DNA of 64,000 bases from an uncultured Bacteroidota bacterium (GTDB taxonomy: Bacteria; Bacteroidota; Bacteroidia; Flavobacteriales; Flavobacteriaceae): assembly GCA_902546095.1 (NCBI GenBank), contig CACCIQ010000001.1, positions 2,501 to 66,500 of the forward strand, read 5' to 3'. Below are positions 30,285 to 39,022 of the stretch, in pieces. The position numbers were made by a program, and so were the translations under genes. Positions within the stretch are counted from its first letter, which is position 1. The number at the start of each line of letters is the position of its first letter. The notes below the pieces were generated by a model that made no database searches, had not been told where the DNA came from, and saw only the letters and a list, made by a program, of their open reading frames with translations.

Positions 30285-31391
30285 TTAAGAAAACATATCT
30301 TTTACCTTCTCAAAGAAAGATTTGTCATTTTTATCAGGGTTTGGTTTAAAATGGTCACTATCTTTCATTTCTTCAAAAAACTGCCTTTGATCTTTATTAA
30401 CAGTCTTTGGTGTCCAAACATTTACATGAACTAATAAATCACCTGTTCCATAACCATTTACAGATTTTAAACCTTTACCTCTTAGCCTTAAAATTTTACC
30501 TGATTGTATGCCTGCATCCAATTTAATTCTTACTTTTCCGTTAACAGTATCTATTTCTTTGGATACACCCAAGACAGCTTCTGAAATACTGACGTATAAA
30601 TCAAAATGCAGATTGTTACCTTCTCTTTTAAAATTTTCATCATCTAGTTCACTAATTAGAACTAATAAATCACCAGAAATACCATCTGATATTGCATCAT
30701 TTCCTTTTCCACTAACTCTAAGTTGCATACCATCCTCAACACCAGCAGGTATTTTAACTTCGACTGTTTCCTCAGTTAAAATTTGACCATTTGCATCTGA
30801 ACCTGGAGCCTTTTTAGTTACAATTTTACCAGTTCCAGAACATGCATTACATGTTGTTGTAGACTGCATTCTTCCTAAAATTGTATTTGTTATTTGTGTT
30901 ACTTGTCCAGATCCTCCACATTGAGGACAAGTGGAAAATTCAGTACCAGGTGCTTGAACTTTTCTTTTGACTTTTATTTTTTTATTAACTCCATTGGCAA
31001 TTTCATTTATAGTTAAAGAAACTTTTATTCTAAGATTTGTTCCTTTTGATCTTCTTTGTGAAGATCCTCCAAAACCTCCAAAACCTCCAAATGCACCTCC
31101 GAATATATCACCAAACTGACTAAATATGTCATCCATATTCATTCCTCCTGCACCAAATCCACCAGATCCATCAAAGGCAGCATGACCAAATTGATCATAT
31201 TTAGCTCTTTTTTCTGAATTTCCTAAAACCTCATAAGCTTCGGCAGCTTGTTTAAACTTAGTTTCAGCTTCTTTATCTCCAGGATTTTTATCAGGATGAT
31301 ATTTTATAGCAGATTTTCTATAGGCTTTCTTAATATCTGATTCAGAGGCATTTTTTTCAACACCTAAAATTTTATAATAATCCTCTTTCAT
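30285..31391 (-). CDS. dnaJ: chaperone DnaJ with reduced zinc domain
   Basis: A 368-residue co-chaperone. The J domain (1-65) has HPD in YHPDKNPGD, followed by a Gly/Phe-rich linker with repeated GGFGG. The zinc region contains only two of the four CxxCxGxG repeats (CPQCGGSG and CNACSGTG). The first and fourth, which form zinc site I in E. coli DnaJ, are missing. Two substrate-binding beta domains and a C-terminal dimerisation segment follow. I recall the same reduction in flavobacterial relatives. It follows grpE by 5 bases; dnaK is not in the window. Confidence 0.96.
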   Translation of the reverse strand: MKEDYYKILGVEKNASESDIKKAYRKSAIKYHPDKNPGDKEAETKFKQAAEAYEVLGNSEKRAKYDQFGHAAFDGSGGFGAGGMNMDDIFSQFGDIFGGAFGGFGGFGGSSQRRSKGTNLRIKVSLTINEIANGVNKKIKVKRKVQAPGTEFSTCPQCGGSGQVTQITNTILGRMQSTTTCNACSGTGKIVTKKAPGSDANGQILTEETVEVKIPAGVEDGMQLRVSGKGNDAISDGISGDLLVLISELDDENFKREGNNLHFDLYVSISEAVLGVSKEIDTVNGKVRIKLDAGIQSGKILRLRGKGLKSVNGYGTGDLLVHVNVWTPKTVNKDQRQFFEEMKDSDHFKPNPDKNDKSFFEKVKDMFS

Positions 31392-31396
31392 TAAAA

Positions 31397-31903
31397 TTAG
31401 TTAGCTACTACAACTTTTGGATATCTTAAAATTTTTTCTCCTAAACTATAACCAGTCTCAATAACATCTACAACTTTTCCAACCATTTTTTTATCAGTTG
31501 CTTTAATTTGTGTAATTGCTTCATGTTTTTCAGAATCGAAAACATCTCCCTTATTTACAACAATCACTGTTAATCCATTTGCCTTTAGTGTGTCATTCAG
31601 CTTATTATAAATCAGTTCAAATCCCTTTATTAAATTTTCGTTTTCTGACTTTTTAAATTCAGTAAAGGCTCTATCCATATCATCAGCAACAGGGATTAAC
31701 GCAGTCATTAGTTCACTAGATGCTGATTTAAATAGGTCAAGTCTTTCTTTAGCTGTTCTTTTTCTAAAGTTTTCAAACTCTGCAAAAAGTCTTAAAAACT
31801 TATCTTTTTCATCCTTTAATTCGTCATTCAATGATTTGATTTGATTCTTAAGTGTTGGAGACTTAGGTTTTGTTGATTTTTTTTTTCTATTTGTCATATC
31901 CAT
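31397..31903 (-). CDS. grpE: nucleotide exchange factor GrpE
   Basis: A 168-residue protein with a lysine-rich N-terminus, a long coiled-coil helix (about 20-80, [23 protein letters not shown]), and a C-terminal beta-domain with [11 protein letters not shown] and the closing [10 protein letters not shown]. It releases ADP from DnaK and works with DnaJ, which follows by 5 bases. Two in-frame ATGs lie near the start (31903 and 31897); either is possible. A promoter-like pair precedes it. Confidence 0.95.
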   Translation of the reverse strand: MDMTNRKKKSTKPKSPTLKNQIKSLNDELKDEKDKFLRLFAEFENFRKRTAKERLDLFKSASSELMTALIPVADDMDRAFTEFKKSENENLIKGFELIYNKLNDTLKANGLTVIVVNKGDVFDSEKHEAITQIKATDKKMVGKVVDVIETGYSLGEKILRYPKVVVAN

Positions 31904-31914
31904 TAAATAAAAGA

Positions 31915-31947
31915 CAAATTTACTGCCAACATTTTAATTTTGACAAA
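31915..31947 (-). promoter_or_regulatory. probable promoter of grpE-dnaJ
   Basis: On the minus strand TTTG (31944-31947) is followed after 21 bases by TAAATTTG (31915-31922), close to the Bacteroidota consensus though the spacing is 2 longer than ideal. It ends 12 bases before the first grpE ATG, leaving a very short leader. Confidence 0.5.
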
Positions 31948-31958
31948 ATGTCAGAGAA

Positions 31959-32867
31959 TTATTTTATTTTTTCCAGTGATGGATAATTAAAATGGTATCC
32001 ACTATTAACTATTTTCTTAGCGGATACATTTTTATCAGAAGCAATTACATCGTAGTAAAAATCTAGAATTCCAATTAGTTTGAATGGGATTATAACTAAA
32101 CTTTTTGGGATATTAAAATTTAATAATGATTTGTGACCTAACTCACATGCAAGTTCTTGTAATTTTAAAAAGGTTGATGGATTTGGTGATACAGCATTAT
32201 AAGTACCTTCTAATTTATTTTCAACAGCATGATAAAAAATATTTACTAAATCGTCAATATGAATCCATGATTGGCACTGCTTTCCCCCGTCAATTACATT
32301 CGAAATTCTTAATTTATTAATTTGAATTAGTTTTTTTAGGATACCACCATCTTTAGACAAAACAAGACCTATTCTAAATATTGTAACACAAATATTAAGT
32401 TTATTGAATTCTTTAACTTTTTTCTCCCATTCTCTAACAACATTTGTTAAAAACAACCCGTCTTTGGATTGGAATGATTCATCGTACTGTAAGGTTTTAC
32501 TATTTGGATAAATACCGATAGCAGAGGCAGATATTAGTTGAGATACATTATGGTTTTTTTCCCTTTTCATTATCTGGTACAGAGTTGTCAATGAATCTAT
32601 CCTTGAATTAAGAATCTTTTTTTTATTGTTATTTGTCCAAAAAGAAAAAACACTGGAGCCAGCTAAATTGATAACAACATCAACTCCTTTGATTGAGGAT
32701 TTATCTATCACTTTTTCGGATGGTTTCCAAATAAAATATTCAATTCTAGGATTATTTGATTTTCGGTACTTCCTTGACAAAATATTAACTGAGTGACCAT
32801 TATCAATTAAATGAGACGTCAACTTAGAACCAATTAAGCCTGTACCCCCGCTTATCAAGAACTTCAT
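31959..32867 (-). CDS. TIGR01777-type NAD-dependent epimerase (SDR family)
   Basis: A 302-residue extended short-chain dehydrogenase. The N-terminal nucleotide-binding motif is GGTGLIGSKL, and VINLAGSSVF and SASAIGIYP follow. The family tail (residues about 245-300, KSLVIIPFKLIGI and SAKKIVNSGYHFNYPSL) is typical of the YfcH/SulA-related TIGR01777 group, whose substrates are mostly unknown. It stands alone upstream of grpE and diverges from ilvE, 64 bases away. Confidence 0.9.
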   Translation of the reverse strand: MKFLISGGTGLIGSKLTSHLIDNGHSVNILSRKYRKSNNPRIEYFIWKPSEKVIDKSSIKGVDVVINLAGSSVFSFWTNNNKKKILNSRIDSLTTLYQIMKREKNHNVSQLISASAIGIYPNSKTLQYDESFQSKDGLFLTNVVREWEKKVKEFNKLNICVTIFRIGLVLSKDGGILKKLIQINKLRISNVIDGGKQCQSWIHIDDLVNIFYHAVENKLEGTYNAVSPNPSTFLKLQELACELGHKSLLNFNIPKSLVIIPFKLIGILDFYYDVIASDKNVSAKKIVNSGYHFNYPSLEKIK

Positions 32868-32931
32868 TTTTATAATTTATTACTAATATCATCAAAGTTA
32901 ATTTGTAATTTTACATTATAAAAATTTAGTT

Positions 32932-33981
32932 GTGAAAATCACATTGTCTAAAAAATCTAAAATCGGAAACGTTGATTTTGAAAATCTTGAATTTGGAAAA
33001 ATATTTACTGATCATATTTTTGTCAGTAAATATTCAAATGGACAATGGAGCGAAGGTGAAATAATGCCTTATGGTGATTTCCTGATTAGTCCTTCAGCTA
33101 GAGTATTTCATTATGGTCAAGCAATTTTTGAAGGAATGAAATGTTACAAAAGTGAAAATAATTCCTTAATCCTGTTCAGACCATTTGAAAATTTCAAAAG
33201 ATTTAATAAATCATCCGCCAGAATGGCTATTCCTGAAATTGATAAAGAAATTTTTTTTAATGGACTAACTCATTTATTAAAATTAGACAGTGAATGGGTA
33301 AAAAAAGGTGATGGAAATGCTTTATATATACGCCCATTTGTTTTTGCATCTGAACCCTCTATTAATGCAAGCGAAGCAAATGAATATATTTTTATGATTA
33401 TATGTTGTGCATCAAAATCTTACTATGGTGATCAAAAAATAAAAGTTAAAATTGAAGAAAAGTATAGCCGTGCTGCTAAGGGCGGTGTTGGTTATGCTAA
33501 GGCTGCGGGCAATTATGCAGCACAATTTTACCCAACTTTACTTGCAAAAAATGAAGGATATCAACAAATAATATGGACAGATTCTAATAACCATAAATCA
33601 ATTGAGGAAGCAGGCACTATGAATTTATTTTTTAGAATTAAAGACAAGTTAATAACATCCCCTACCAGTGATAGTATCTTGGACGGTATTACACGAAAAA
33701 GTATTATTGAGTTAGCTCAAAGTTTTAATATTGATGTTGAAGAAAGACCAATCACAATTGACGAACTTATAAGTTCTTTTGAAAATGGTGATCTTAAAGA
33801 AATATTTGGAACAGGCACTGCAGTTGTTGTATTACCTATTGAATCCTTTGGATACCAAAATAAAGATTATAATATTCCTGAAATTGAAAATCCATTTTCA
33901 ATTAAACTTAAAAAGAAACTCAATGATATACAATACGACAGATCTTTGGATTTTGATGATTGGAAATTAAAAATTACTTAA
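32932..33981 (+). CDS. ilvE: branched-chain amino acid aminotransferase
   Basis: A 349-residue PLP enzyme of fold type IV, transferring amino groups between glutamate and the keto acids of Leu, Ile and Val. The PLP lysine lies in YAKAAGNYAAQF, and the conserved FHYGQAIFEGMKCY and EEAGTMNLFF segments are intact. The length fits the group II enzyme of Bacteroidota. The start is GTG (32932), giving a typical N-terminus with no nearby ATG. It is not in an ilv operon here. It ends convergent with, and overlapping by 8 bases, the pyrophosphohydrolase gene. Confidence 0.95.
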   Translation: MKITLSKKSKIGNVDFENLEFGKIFTDHIFVSKYSNGQWSEGEIMPYGDFLISPSARVFHYGQAIFEGMKCYKSENNSLILFRPFENFKRFNKSSARMAIPEIDKEIFFNGLTHLLKLDSEWVKKGDGNALYIRPFVFASEPSINASEANEYIFMIICCASKSYYGDQKIKVKIEEKYSRAAKGGVGYAKAAGNYAAQFYPTLLAKNEGYQQIIWTDSNNHKSIEEAGTMNLFFRIKDKLITSPTSDSILDGITRKSIIELAQSFNIDVEERPITIDELISSFENGDLKEIFGTGTAVVVLPIESFGYQNKDYNIPEIENPFSIKLKKKLNDIQYDRSLDFDDWKLKIT

Positions 33982-34357
33982 AAAATTTATCAAAGTTTGG
34001 TTTAACATAATTTGGACCTTTTAAAACTTTTCCATCTTCTCTATATATAGGATTTCCATCTAAACCTAATTTACTCATATTGCTTTTTTGTATTTCATCA
34101 AAGATGGGTTCAATTATATCTTGCATTCCATGTTCAATTATAGTACCGCATAAAATATACAGCATATCACCTAAAGCATCTGCAACCTCGATAATGTCAT
34201 TATTATTAGCAGCATTGATGTATTCATTATTTTCTTCAGCCATTAAATCAAATCTTAATTTATTTTTATTAGAGCCAAGGTCTGCAACAGGATTGATGTT
34301 ATATGATAGCTGGTAAGTTTCGTGAAAATGTTTTACAGAATCTAATTGTTTTTTCAT
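33974..34357 (-). CDS. MazG/HisE-like nucleotide pyrophosphohydrolase
   Basis: A 127-residue all-alpha NTP pyrophosphohydrolase. The metal-binding pattern E-E-x2-E then E-x2-D is seen in LMAEENNEYINA and VADALGDMLY. The C-terminal part GLDGNPIYREDGKVLKGPNY is typical of the phosphoribosyl-ATP-pyrophosphohydrolase-like domain proteins. ATG 34357 is chosen because the upstream 30 residues look non-coding and the family begins near MKKQLDSVKHF. Likely role: hydrolysis of non-canonical or excess nucleotides. Confidence 0.85.
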   Translation of the reverse strand: MKKQLDSVKHFHETYQLSYNINPVADLGSNKNKLRFDLMAEENNEYINAANNNDIIEVADALGDMLYILCGTIIEHGMQDIIEPIFDEIQKSNMSKLGLDGNPIYREDGKVLKGPNYVKPNFDKFFK

Positions 34358-34394
34358 GAGAAATTTAATTTGAATTATATTTATAAAAATAAAT

Positions 34395-34583
34395 ATGTTT
34401 ACACAAGGACAGCTAATTTTTGCAATTTTTTTTCTGATTGCTTTCACTATTATTATAACAATTAGTTATAAGAAAGATTTAATTTTCTTAAAAAACACTT
34501 ACAAAGGGGTTAAATGGGTTTTAGTTGGATTCATTATATTTTTTTTGATCCTCGTATTATTAAAAAAACTTGTTAATGCTTAA
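34395..34583 (+). CDS. small two-helix membrane protein
   Basis: A 62-residue protein with two transmembrane helices (about 6-25 and 41-58) separated by a basic loop KKDLIFLKNTYKGVKW. I do not know a function. Its stop overlaps the crcB start by 8 bases, so the two are probably translated together, and similar small proteins accompany crcB in related genomes as far as I recall. A role in assembling or supporting the fluoride channel is only a guess. Confidence 0.7.
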   Translation: MFTQGQLIFAIFFLIAFTIIITISYKKDLIFLKNTYKGVKWVLVGFIIFFLILVLLKKLVNA

Positions 34584-34944
34584 AGAAATTATAGCAGTTT
34601 TTATTGGAGGTGGAATAGGAAGCTCACTGAGATATTTAATTAGTAAATTCAGTTTTACTACTATAACCAGTTTTCCCTACTCAACTTTCATTACAAATAT
34701 TATTGGATGTTTTATTCTTGGTTTGACGCTTGGATATTTTTTGAAAAGTAACAATCAAAATTCTTTAATATTTGTTTTTTTAACAATAGGTGTTTGTGGC
34801 GGTTTTACAACATTCTCAACTTTCTCAAATGAAGGATTAACATTGATTAACAATGGCAATTATTTAACATTTTTAATTTATACTATGATTAGTATTATCC
34901 TCGGATTACTTGCTGTTTATTTTGGTACTATTATATATAAATAG
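34576..34944 (+). CDS. crcB: fluoride channel CrcB/Fluc
   Basis: A 122-residue membrane protein with four helices and the Fluc signatures GGGIGSSLRYLIS, N.IGCF.LG and GVCGGFTTFSTFS. It exports fluoride and works as an antiparallel dimer. ATG 34576 is preferred to a TTG two codons earlier. No fluoride riboswitch could be recognised upstream; the preceding bases are coding sequence of the small membrane protein, so regulation would have to come from further up. Confidence 0.93.
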   Translation: MLKEIIAVFIGGGIGSSLRYLISKFSFTTITSFPYSTFITNIIGCFILGLTLGYFLKSNNQNSLIFVFLTIGVCGGFTTFSTFSNEGLTLINNGNYLTFLIYTMISIILGLLAVYFGTIIYK

Positions 34945-34988
34945 CTGATTATTAAATATTTATAGTTTCTAAATTTAAGATTTCCGAA

Positions 34989-35014
34989 AATATGATATTA
35001 TTTATTATCATATT
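34989..35014. repeat. perfect inverted repeat downstream of crcB
   Basis: AATATGATA and TATCATATT are perfect 9-base arms around an 8-base loop TTATTTAT. No clean T-run follows, so it is a poor intrinsic terminator. It could equally be an operator ahead of the porin-amt pair. Confidence 0.5.
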
Positions 35015-35076
35015 CTAAATTTTATTGGTCTGATATTTTATTATCCTTAAAAATATCATGTTTACATCTTAATTAG

Positions 35077-35108
35077 TTGATAGCCAGATTAAATATGACA
35101 TACATTTA
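35077..35108 (+). promoter_or_regulatory. possible promoter of the porin-amt pair
   Basis: TTGA, 20 bases, then TACATTTA resembles the Bacteroidota TTTG-N19-TAnnTTTG promoter with one mismatch in each box. It lies 40 bases before the porin ATG. A tandem 10-base repeat (AACTATAAAT twice, 35121-35140) fills the leader. Confidence 0.35.
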
Positions 35109-35147
35109 TGTACAACTAATAACTATAAATAACTATAAATTTAAAAC

Positions 35148-35798
35148 ATGAAAAAATTTAAAACATTAATATTATTAATGAGTTCTGCATTTTTCTTTTT
35201 TACAAATCAGAATGTGCAGTCTCAAGATTTTGGTGCTGATGTGGTTAGCTCTTACGTATGGAGAGGTACTCAATTTGGCCAAGGTATGCATATCCAACCA
35301 TGGATGACAGTCGGAAACGGTGGATTCGAAGGTGGTATTTGGGGAAGTTTTCCTACAACTGCTGGAGGTGGTGGTGATGAATTAGACTTGTATGTTGCAT
35401 ATGATTTTGGTCCATTAGCTATTACAATTACAAACTATACATTCCCTGATGGAACAGGAAATTATGGTGATGGTTCAGGTCTATTTGAAGGTGATATGGA
35501 AATATCATTATCAACTGAAGTTGGTGGTGTTTCTCTATTAGGAGGTTACTTCCCTGATTTAGAAGCTCTATACATTGAGGCTGGATTCCCATTAGGACCA
35601 GTTGATTTTGCTATTGGTTATGGAAGTGATGGTAAAGATGCCTTTTATGCTGGTGGTGATAGCGGAATAGTCAACCTATCATTTGGAGGTTCAAAAGACA
35701 TAAAGATTACTGATGATTATTCATTACCTGTTTTTGGATCATTTATATATAACCCTGATGCAGATGCTGCATTTTTGGTTTTTGGAGCTAGTTTTTAA
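35148..35798 (+). CDS. outer-membrane beta-barrel protein (TorF-like porin)
   Basis: A 216-residue protein with a signal peptide (cleavage after NVQSQ, about residue 26). Alternating hydrophobic beta-strands rich in Gly and Tyr follow, opening DFGADVVSSYVWRGTQFGQG and ending VFGASF with a terminal aromatic, as outer-membrane barrels do. It resembles proteins annotated as TorF family putative porin. Its ATG lies 20 bases ahead of amt (stop to start), so it may admit ammonium or another nitrogen compound across the outer membrane; that is inference from position. Confidence 0.75.
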   Translation: MKKFKTLILLMSSAFFFFTNQNVQSQDFGADVVSSYVWRGTQFGQGMHIQPWMTVGNGGFEGGIWGSFPTTAGGGGDELDLYVAYDFGPLAITITNYTFPDGTGNYGDGSGLFEGDMEISLSTEVGGVSLLGGYFPDLEALYIEAGFPLGPVDFAIGYGSDGKDAFYAGGDSGIVNLSFGGSKDIKITDDYSLPVFGSFIYNPDADAAFLVFGASF

Positions 35799-35818
35799 CT
35801 TAATTAATATTTAGAATT

Positions 35819-37051
35819 ATGGAATTATTAACAACAAATAATGTATGGATGATGGTCTGTACCTTTTTAGTTTTCTTTATGCACTTAGGCTTTACTTTTC
35901 TAGAGGTTGGTGCAACTAGACAGAAGAATTCAATTAATATTTTATTTAAAAATTTCTTTGTAATCACAGCAGGTCTAGTTATTTACTGTGCTATTGGATT
36001 TAATCTAATGTACCCTAGTGAATGGCTAATCGAAGGTTATTTGGGATCCCCAGTTTTTGGGCTAGATGCTGAAACTGCTGCTGATCTTTCATATAATGAA
36101 GGTTACACTTACTGGACGGATTTTCTATTCCAAGGTATGTTTGCTGCAACTGCTGCAACAATTATTTCTGGTGCAGTTGCTGAAAGAATTAAGATTAGTT
36201 CTTTTATGTTAATAGCAAGTTTATATGTTGCAATCGTTTATCCCATAGTAGGTGCTTGGAAATGGGGTGGTGGCTTCATGGATGCTGCTGGTTTTTATGA
36301 TTTTGCAGGTTCTACTTTAGTGCATGCTGTTGGAGGATGGGGTGCTCTAGTTGTAATTTATTTCCTTGGAGCTAGAAAAGGAAGATTCGGAAAAGATGGA
36401 GCTGTAATTCCAGGATCAAATGTACCATTATCAGCTGCAGGGGTTGTAATACTCTGGTTAGGCTGGTTTGGATTTAATGGTGGCTCTGTTCTTTCAGCAG
36501 ATCCTTCTTTAACTTCGGTCACTTTAGTTAATACTTGTTTAGCAGCTGCTGCAGGTGGATTATCTTGTGCAGGTTTTTATAAATTATTTTATGGAAAGGC
36601 TGATATCATGATGTTTATGAATGGTGTCCTTGGAGGCTTAGTAGGAATTACTGCCGGTGCTGACTTAATGTTACCAGGAAGCTCAATTCTTATTGGAATT
36701 ATCTCAGGTCCTATTGTATTTTTAAGTTCCAGTCTTCTTGAAAATGCAAAACTTGATGACCCAGTAGGAGCAATTCCAGTTCACCTTTTCTGCGGTATTT
36801 GGGGAACATTAGCAGTTGGTATTTTTGGAAGTATGGCTAGTTTTGATCAATTTATGATTCAACTTGCGTGTGTTGGATTAACTGGAATATTCTGCATTGT
36901 TGCAGGAACTATTATTGTGCAACTCGTTAAAGCTGTTAAAGGCTTAAGGGTTACAGAAGAAGCTGAAGAAGTTGGATTAGATATTTCTGAACATGATGGT
37001 AGTTTAGCTTATGCTCAATTCCAAATCACAAGTAAAAAATATCACAAGTAA
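35819..37051 (+). CDS. amt: ammonium transporter
   Basis: A 410-residue Amt/Mep/Rh channel with 11 predicted helices. The twin pore histidines are in VHAVGGWGALV and VHLFCGIWG, and the family signature around AERIKISSFM and WLGWFGFNGGS is present. The C-terminal tail (about 375-410) ends SLAYAQFQITSKKYHK. No glnK gene follows, unlike many bacteria. It forms an apparent two-gene unit with the porin and is followed by a strong terminator. Confidence 0.95.
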   Translation: MELLTTNNVWMMVCTFLVFFMHLGFTFLEVGATRQKNSINILFKNFFVITAGLVIYCAIGFNLMYPSEWLIEGYLGSPVFGLDAETAADLSYNEGYTYWTDFLFQGMFAATAATIISGAVAERIKISSFMLIASLYVAIVYPIVGAWKWGGGFMDAAGFYDFAGSTLVHAVGGWGALVVIYFLGARKGRFGKDGAVIPGSNVPLSAAGVVILWLGWFGFNGGSVLSADPSLTSVTLVNTCLAAAAGGLSCAGFYKLFYGKADIMMFMNGVLGGLVGITAGADLMLPGSSILIGIISGPIVFLSSSLLENAKLDDPVGAIPVHLFCGIWGTLAVGIFGSMASFDQFMIQLACVGLTGIFCIVAGTIIVQLVKAVKGLRVTEEAEEVGLDISEHDGSLAYAQFQITSKKYHK

Positions 37052-37127
37052 TATATTTTACAAATTTTATTAGATAATAATATCCATAATAGTTTGTTAG
37101 TTGTTTAAAATTATTGTCTAATTCTTT

Positions 37128-37162
37128 GAAAGGTTGTCACATGGGGCAACCTTTCTTTTTTT
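37128..37162 (+). terminator. rho-independent terminator after amt
   Basis: GAAAGGTTG pairs perfectly with CAACCTTTC (9 pairs) around a 10-base loop, followed by seven T. It ends the porin-amt unit and touches the stop codon of the convergent pyrF. Confidence 0.88.
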
Positions 37163-37949
37163 AAAAAGATTTTAAATTAAAATCATCAACAACCTTCTCT
37201 GCAGAGTCAAGATAATTGACATCATTGCTAGCATAAATAATGGACCGAGACATATTAATTAATATTCTTTTATTATGCTTAGTTGAGTTTGCAATTGTTT
37301 GTTGAAGATTACCCCCTTGTTTTCCAATACCTGGTATAAGTAAAAAATTATCTTTTGCTATATCCCTAATTTTCTCAAGATAATCAGATTTTGTAGCTCC
37401 AACAACATACATTAATTTTTGAGAATTATTCCATTTATGAGATTTAGATATGACATCTAAATATAAACCATTAGGTAGTTGGAAATCATTTGCCCCATCA
37501 TTGGATGTAAGTGCTAGTAAAATTGCGTATTTATCATCATATTTCAAAAACTCTTTAACTGAATCTTCACCCATGTATGGTGAAAGAGTTATTGAGTCAA
37601 AATTCATTTTTTCAAAAAAAGCTTTTGCATACATTTCAGATGTATTTCCTATATCAGCTCGTTTTGCATCTGCAATTGTAAATAAATCTGGATGATTTGA
37701 TTTAATGTAATCAATAGATTTTTCAAGTGATGACCATCCATCTTTTCCTCTTGACTCATAAAAAGCTGTATTGATTTTTACGGCAACTATTTTTGATGAG
37801 AGTCGATCAACTAATGATTTATTAAAGTCAAAAACAGGATCCTGTGAGTTTAATAAGTGCTTAGGGATTTTATCTATATCAGTATCTAATCCTAAACATA
37901 AAAAAGTTTTTTTTGAAATTATATTTTGCTCTAATTGAATTGAATCCAT
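37161..37949 (-). CDS. pyrF: orotidine 5'-phosphate decarboxylase (long type)
   Basis: A 262-residue TIM-barrel enzyme making UMP from OMP. The catalytic Lys-Asp array is ADAKRADIGNT, and the long (type 2) form is indicated by LCLGLDTDIDKIP and LIPGIGKQGG. ATG 37949, one base after the prfA stop, is chosen because the family starts near MDSIQLEQ; a second ATG at 37964 inside prfA would add five residues. It is the last gene of purM-prfA-pyrF. Confidence 0.94.
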   Translation of the reverse strand: MDSIQLEQNIISKKTFLCLGLDTDIDKIPKHLLNSQDPVFDFNKSLVDRLSSKIVAVKINTAFYESRGKDGWSSLEKSIDYIKSNHPDLFTIADAKRADIGNTSEMYAKAFFEKMNFDSITLSPYMGEDSVKEFLKYDDKYAILLALTSNDGANDFQLPNGLYLDVISKSHKWNNSQKLMYVVGATKSDYLEKIRDIAKDNFLLIPGIGKQGGNLQQTIANSTKHNKRILINMSRSIIYASNDVNYLDSAEKVVDDFNLKSF

Positions 37950-37950
37950 T

Positions 37951-39021
37951 TTATATTTCTTCATTTTTAATCAACTCTGAATCCTGAACTATTTTAAGCT
38001 CCTCTACTAATTTATCAATGTCACCATTAACAATATTTTGTAAATCGTATAAAGTTAAATTAATTCTATGATCGGTGACACGTCCCTGTGGATAGTTGTA
38101 TGTCCTAATTTTTGCTGATCGATCTCCAGATGAAACCATAGAATTTCTTTTCGCCGAATCTGCTTCTTCTCTTTTTTTCATTTCAAGCTCATAAAGTCTT
38201 GATCTAAGAACCTTCAAAGCTTTATCTAAATTCTTGTGCTGTGATTTTTGGTCTTGACAGCTAACGATAATACCTGTTGGTTCGTGGTGAAGTTTAATAG
38301 CCGAATAGGTAGTATTAACAGATTGACCGCCAGGTCCAGTAGAGGTTGTTCTTTCAATTCTAACATCCTGCATATTTAAGTCAACATCAAATTCTTCTGC
38401 TTCAGGTAAAACGATTACTGTAGCTGCAGAAGTATGTACCCTTCCTTGAGTTTCAGTTTGAGGAACACGTTGAACTCTATGAACTCCTGATTCAAACTTC
38501 ATGGTGCCATAAACGTCCTCCCCGTTAACTTCAAAAATAATTTCTTTATAACCTCCTGCTGTACCTTCATTAAAATCAACAAGGTTAACATTCCATCCCT
38601 TTTTTTCAGCATACTTAGTATACATTCTAAACAAATCACCAGCAAATATACTAGCCTCATCTCCTCCAGTTCCTGCTCTTAATTCCATTACTATGTTCTT
38701 TGGGTCATCAGGATCTTTTGGAATTAACATCTTCCTTAAATCATCCTCAATTGTTGAAACTTTAATTTTTGCATCATTAAGTTCTTGATTAGCTAAATCA
38801 ATCATTTCTTTATCACTCTCATTTTTGATAATTTCTTTTGCCTCCTCAATATTTGCTAATACATTTTCATATTCATTTTTCTTATCAACTACAGTTTTTA
38901 GATCCTTATACTCCTTGGATATTTTAATGTATTTTGATTGGTCTGAAATAATATCAGGTTGAATCAGCATTTTAGATAATTCATTAAATCTTTCCTCTAA
39001 TATTTTTAACTTTTCTAACAT
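37951..39021 (-). CDS. prfA: peptide chain release factor 1
   Basis: A 356-residue class I release factor. The GGQ peptidyl-hydrolysis motif lies in [10 protein letters not shown], and the stop-codon-reading region (PxT class) is typified by [19 protein letters not shown]. The N-terminal coiled domain is rich in Lys and Glu. ATG 39021 is chosen; an upstream TTG would overlap purM. It lies one base after purM and one before pyrF, so the three are probably co-transcribed. Confidence 0.95.
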   Translation of the reverse strand: MLEKLKILEERFNELSKMLIQPDIISDQSKYIKISKEYKDLKTVVDKKNEYENVLANIEEAKEIIKNESDKEMIDLANQELNDAKIKVSTIEDDLRKMLIPKDPDDPKNIVMELRAGTGGDEASIFAGDLFRMYTKYAEKKGWNVNLVDFNEGTAGGYKEIIFEVNGEDVYGTMKFESGVHRVQRVPQTETQGRVHTSAATVIVLPEAEEFDVDLNMQDVRIERTTSTGPGGQSVNTTYSAIKLHHEPTGIIVSCQDQKSQHKNLDKALKVLRSRLYELEMKKREEADSAKRNSMVSSGDRSAKIRTYNYPQGRVTDHRINLTLYDLQNIVNGDIDKLVEELKIVQDSELIKNEEI

Positions 39022-39022
39022 T

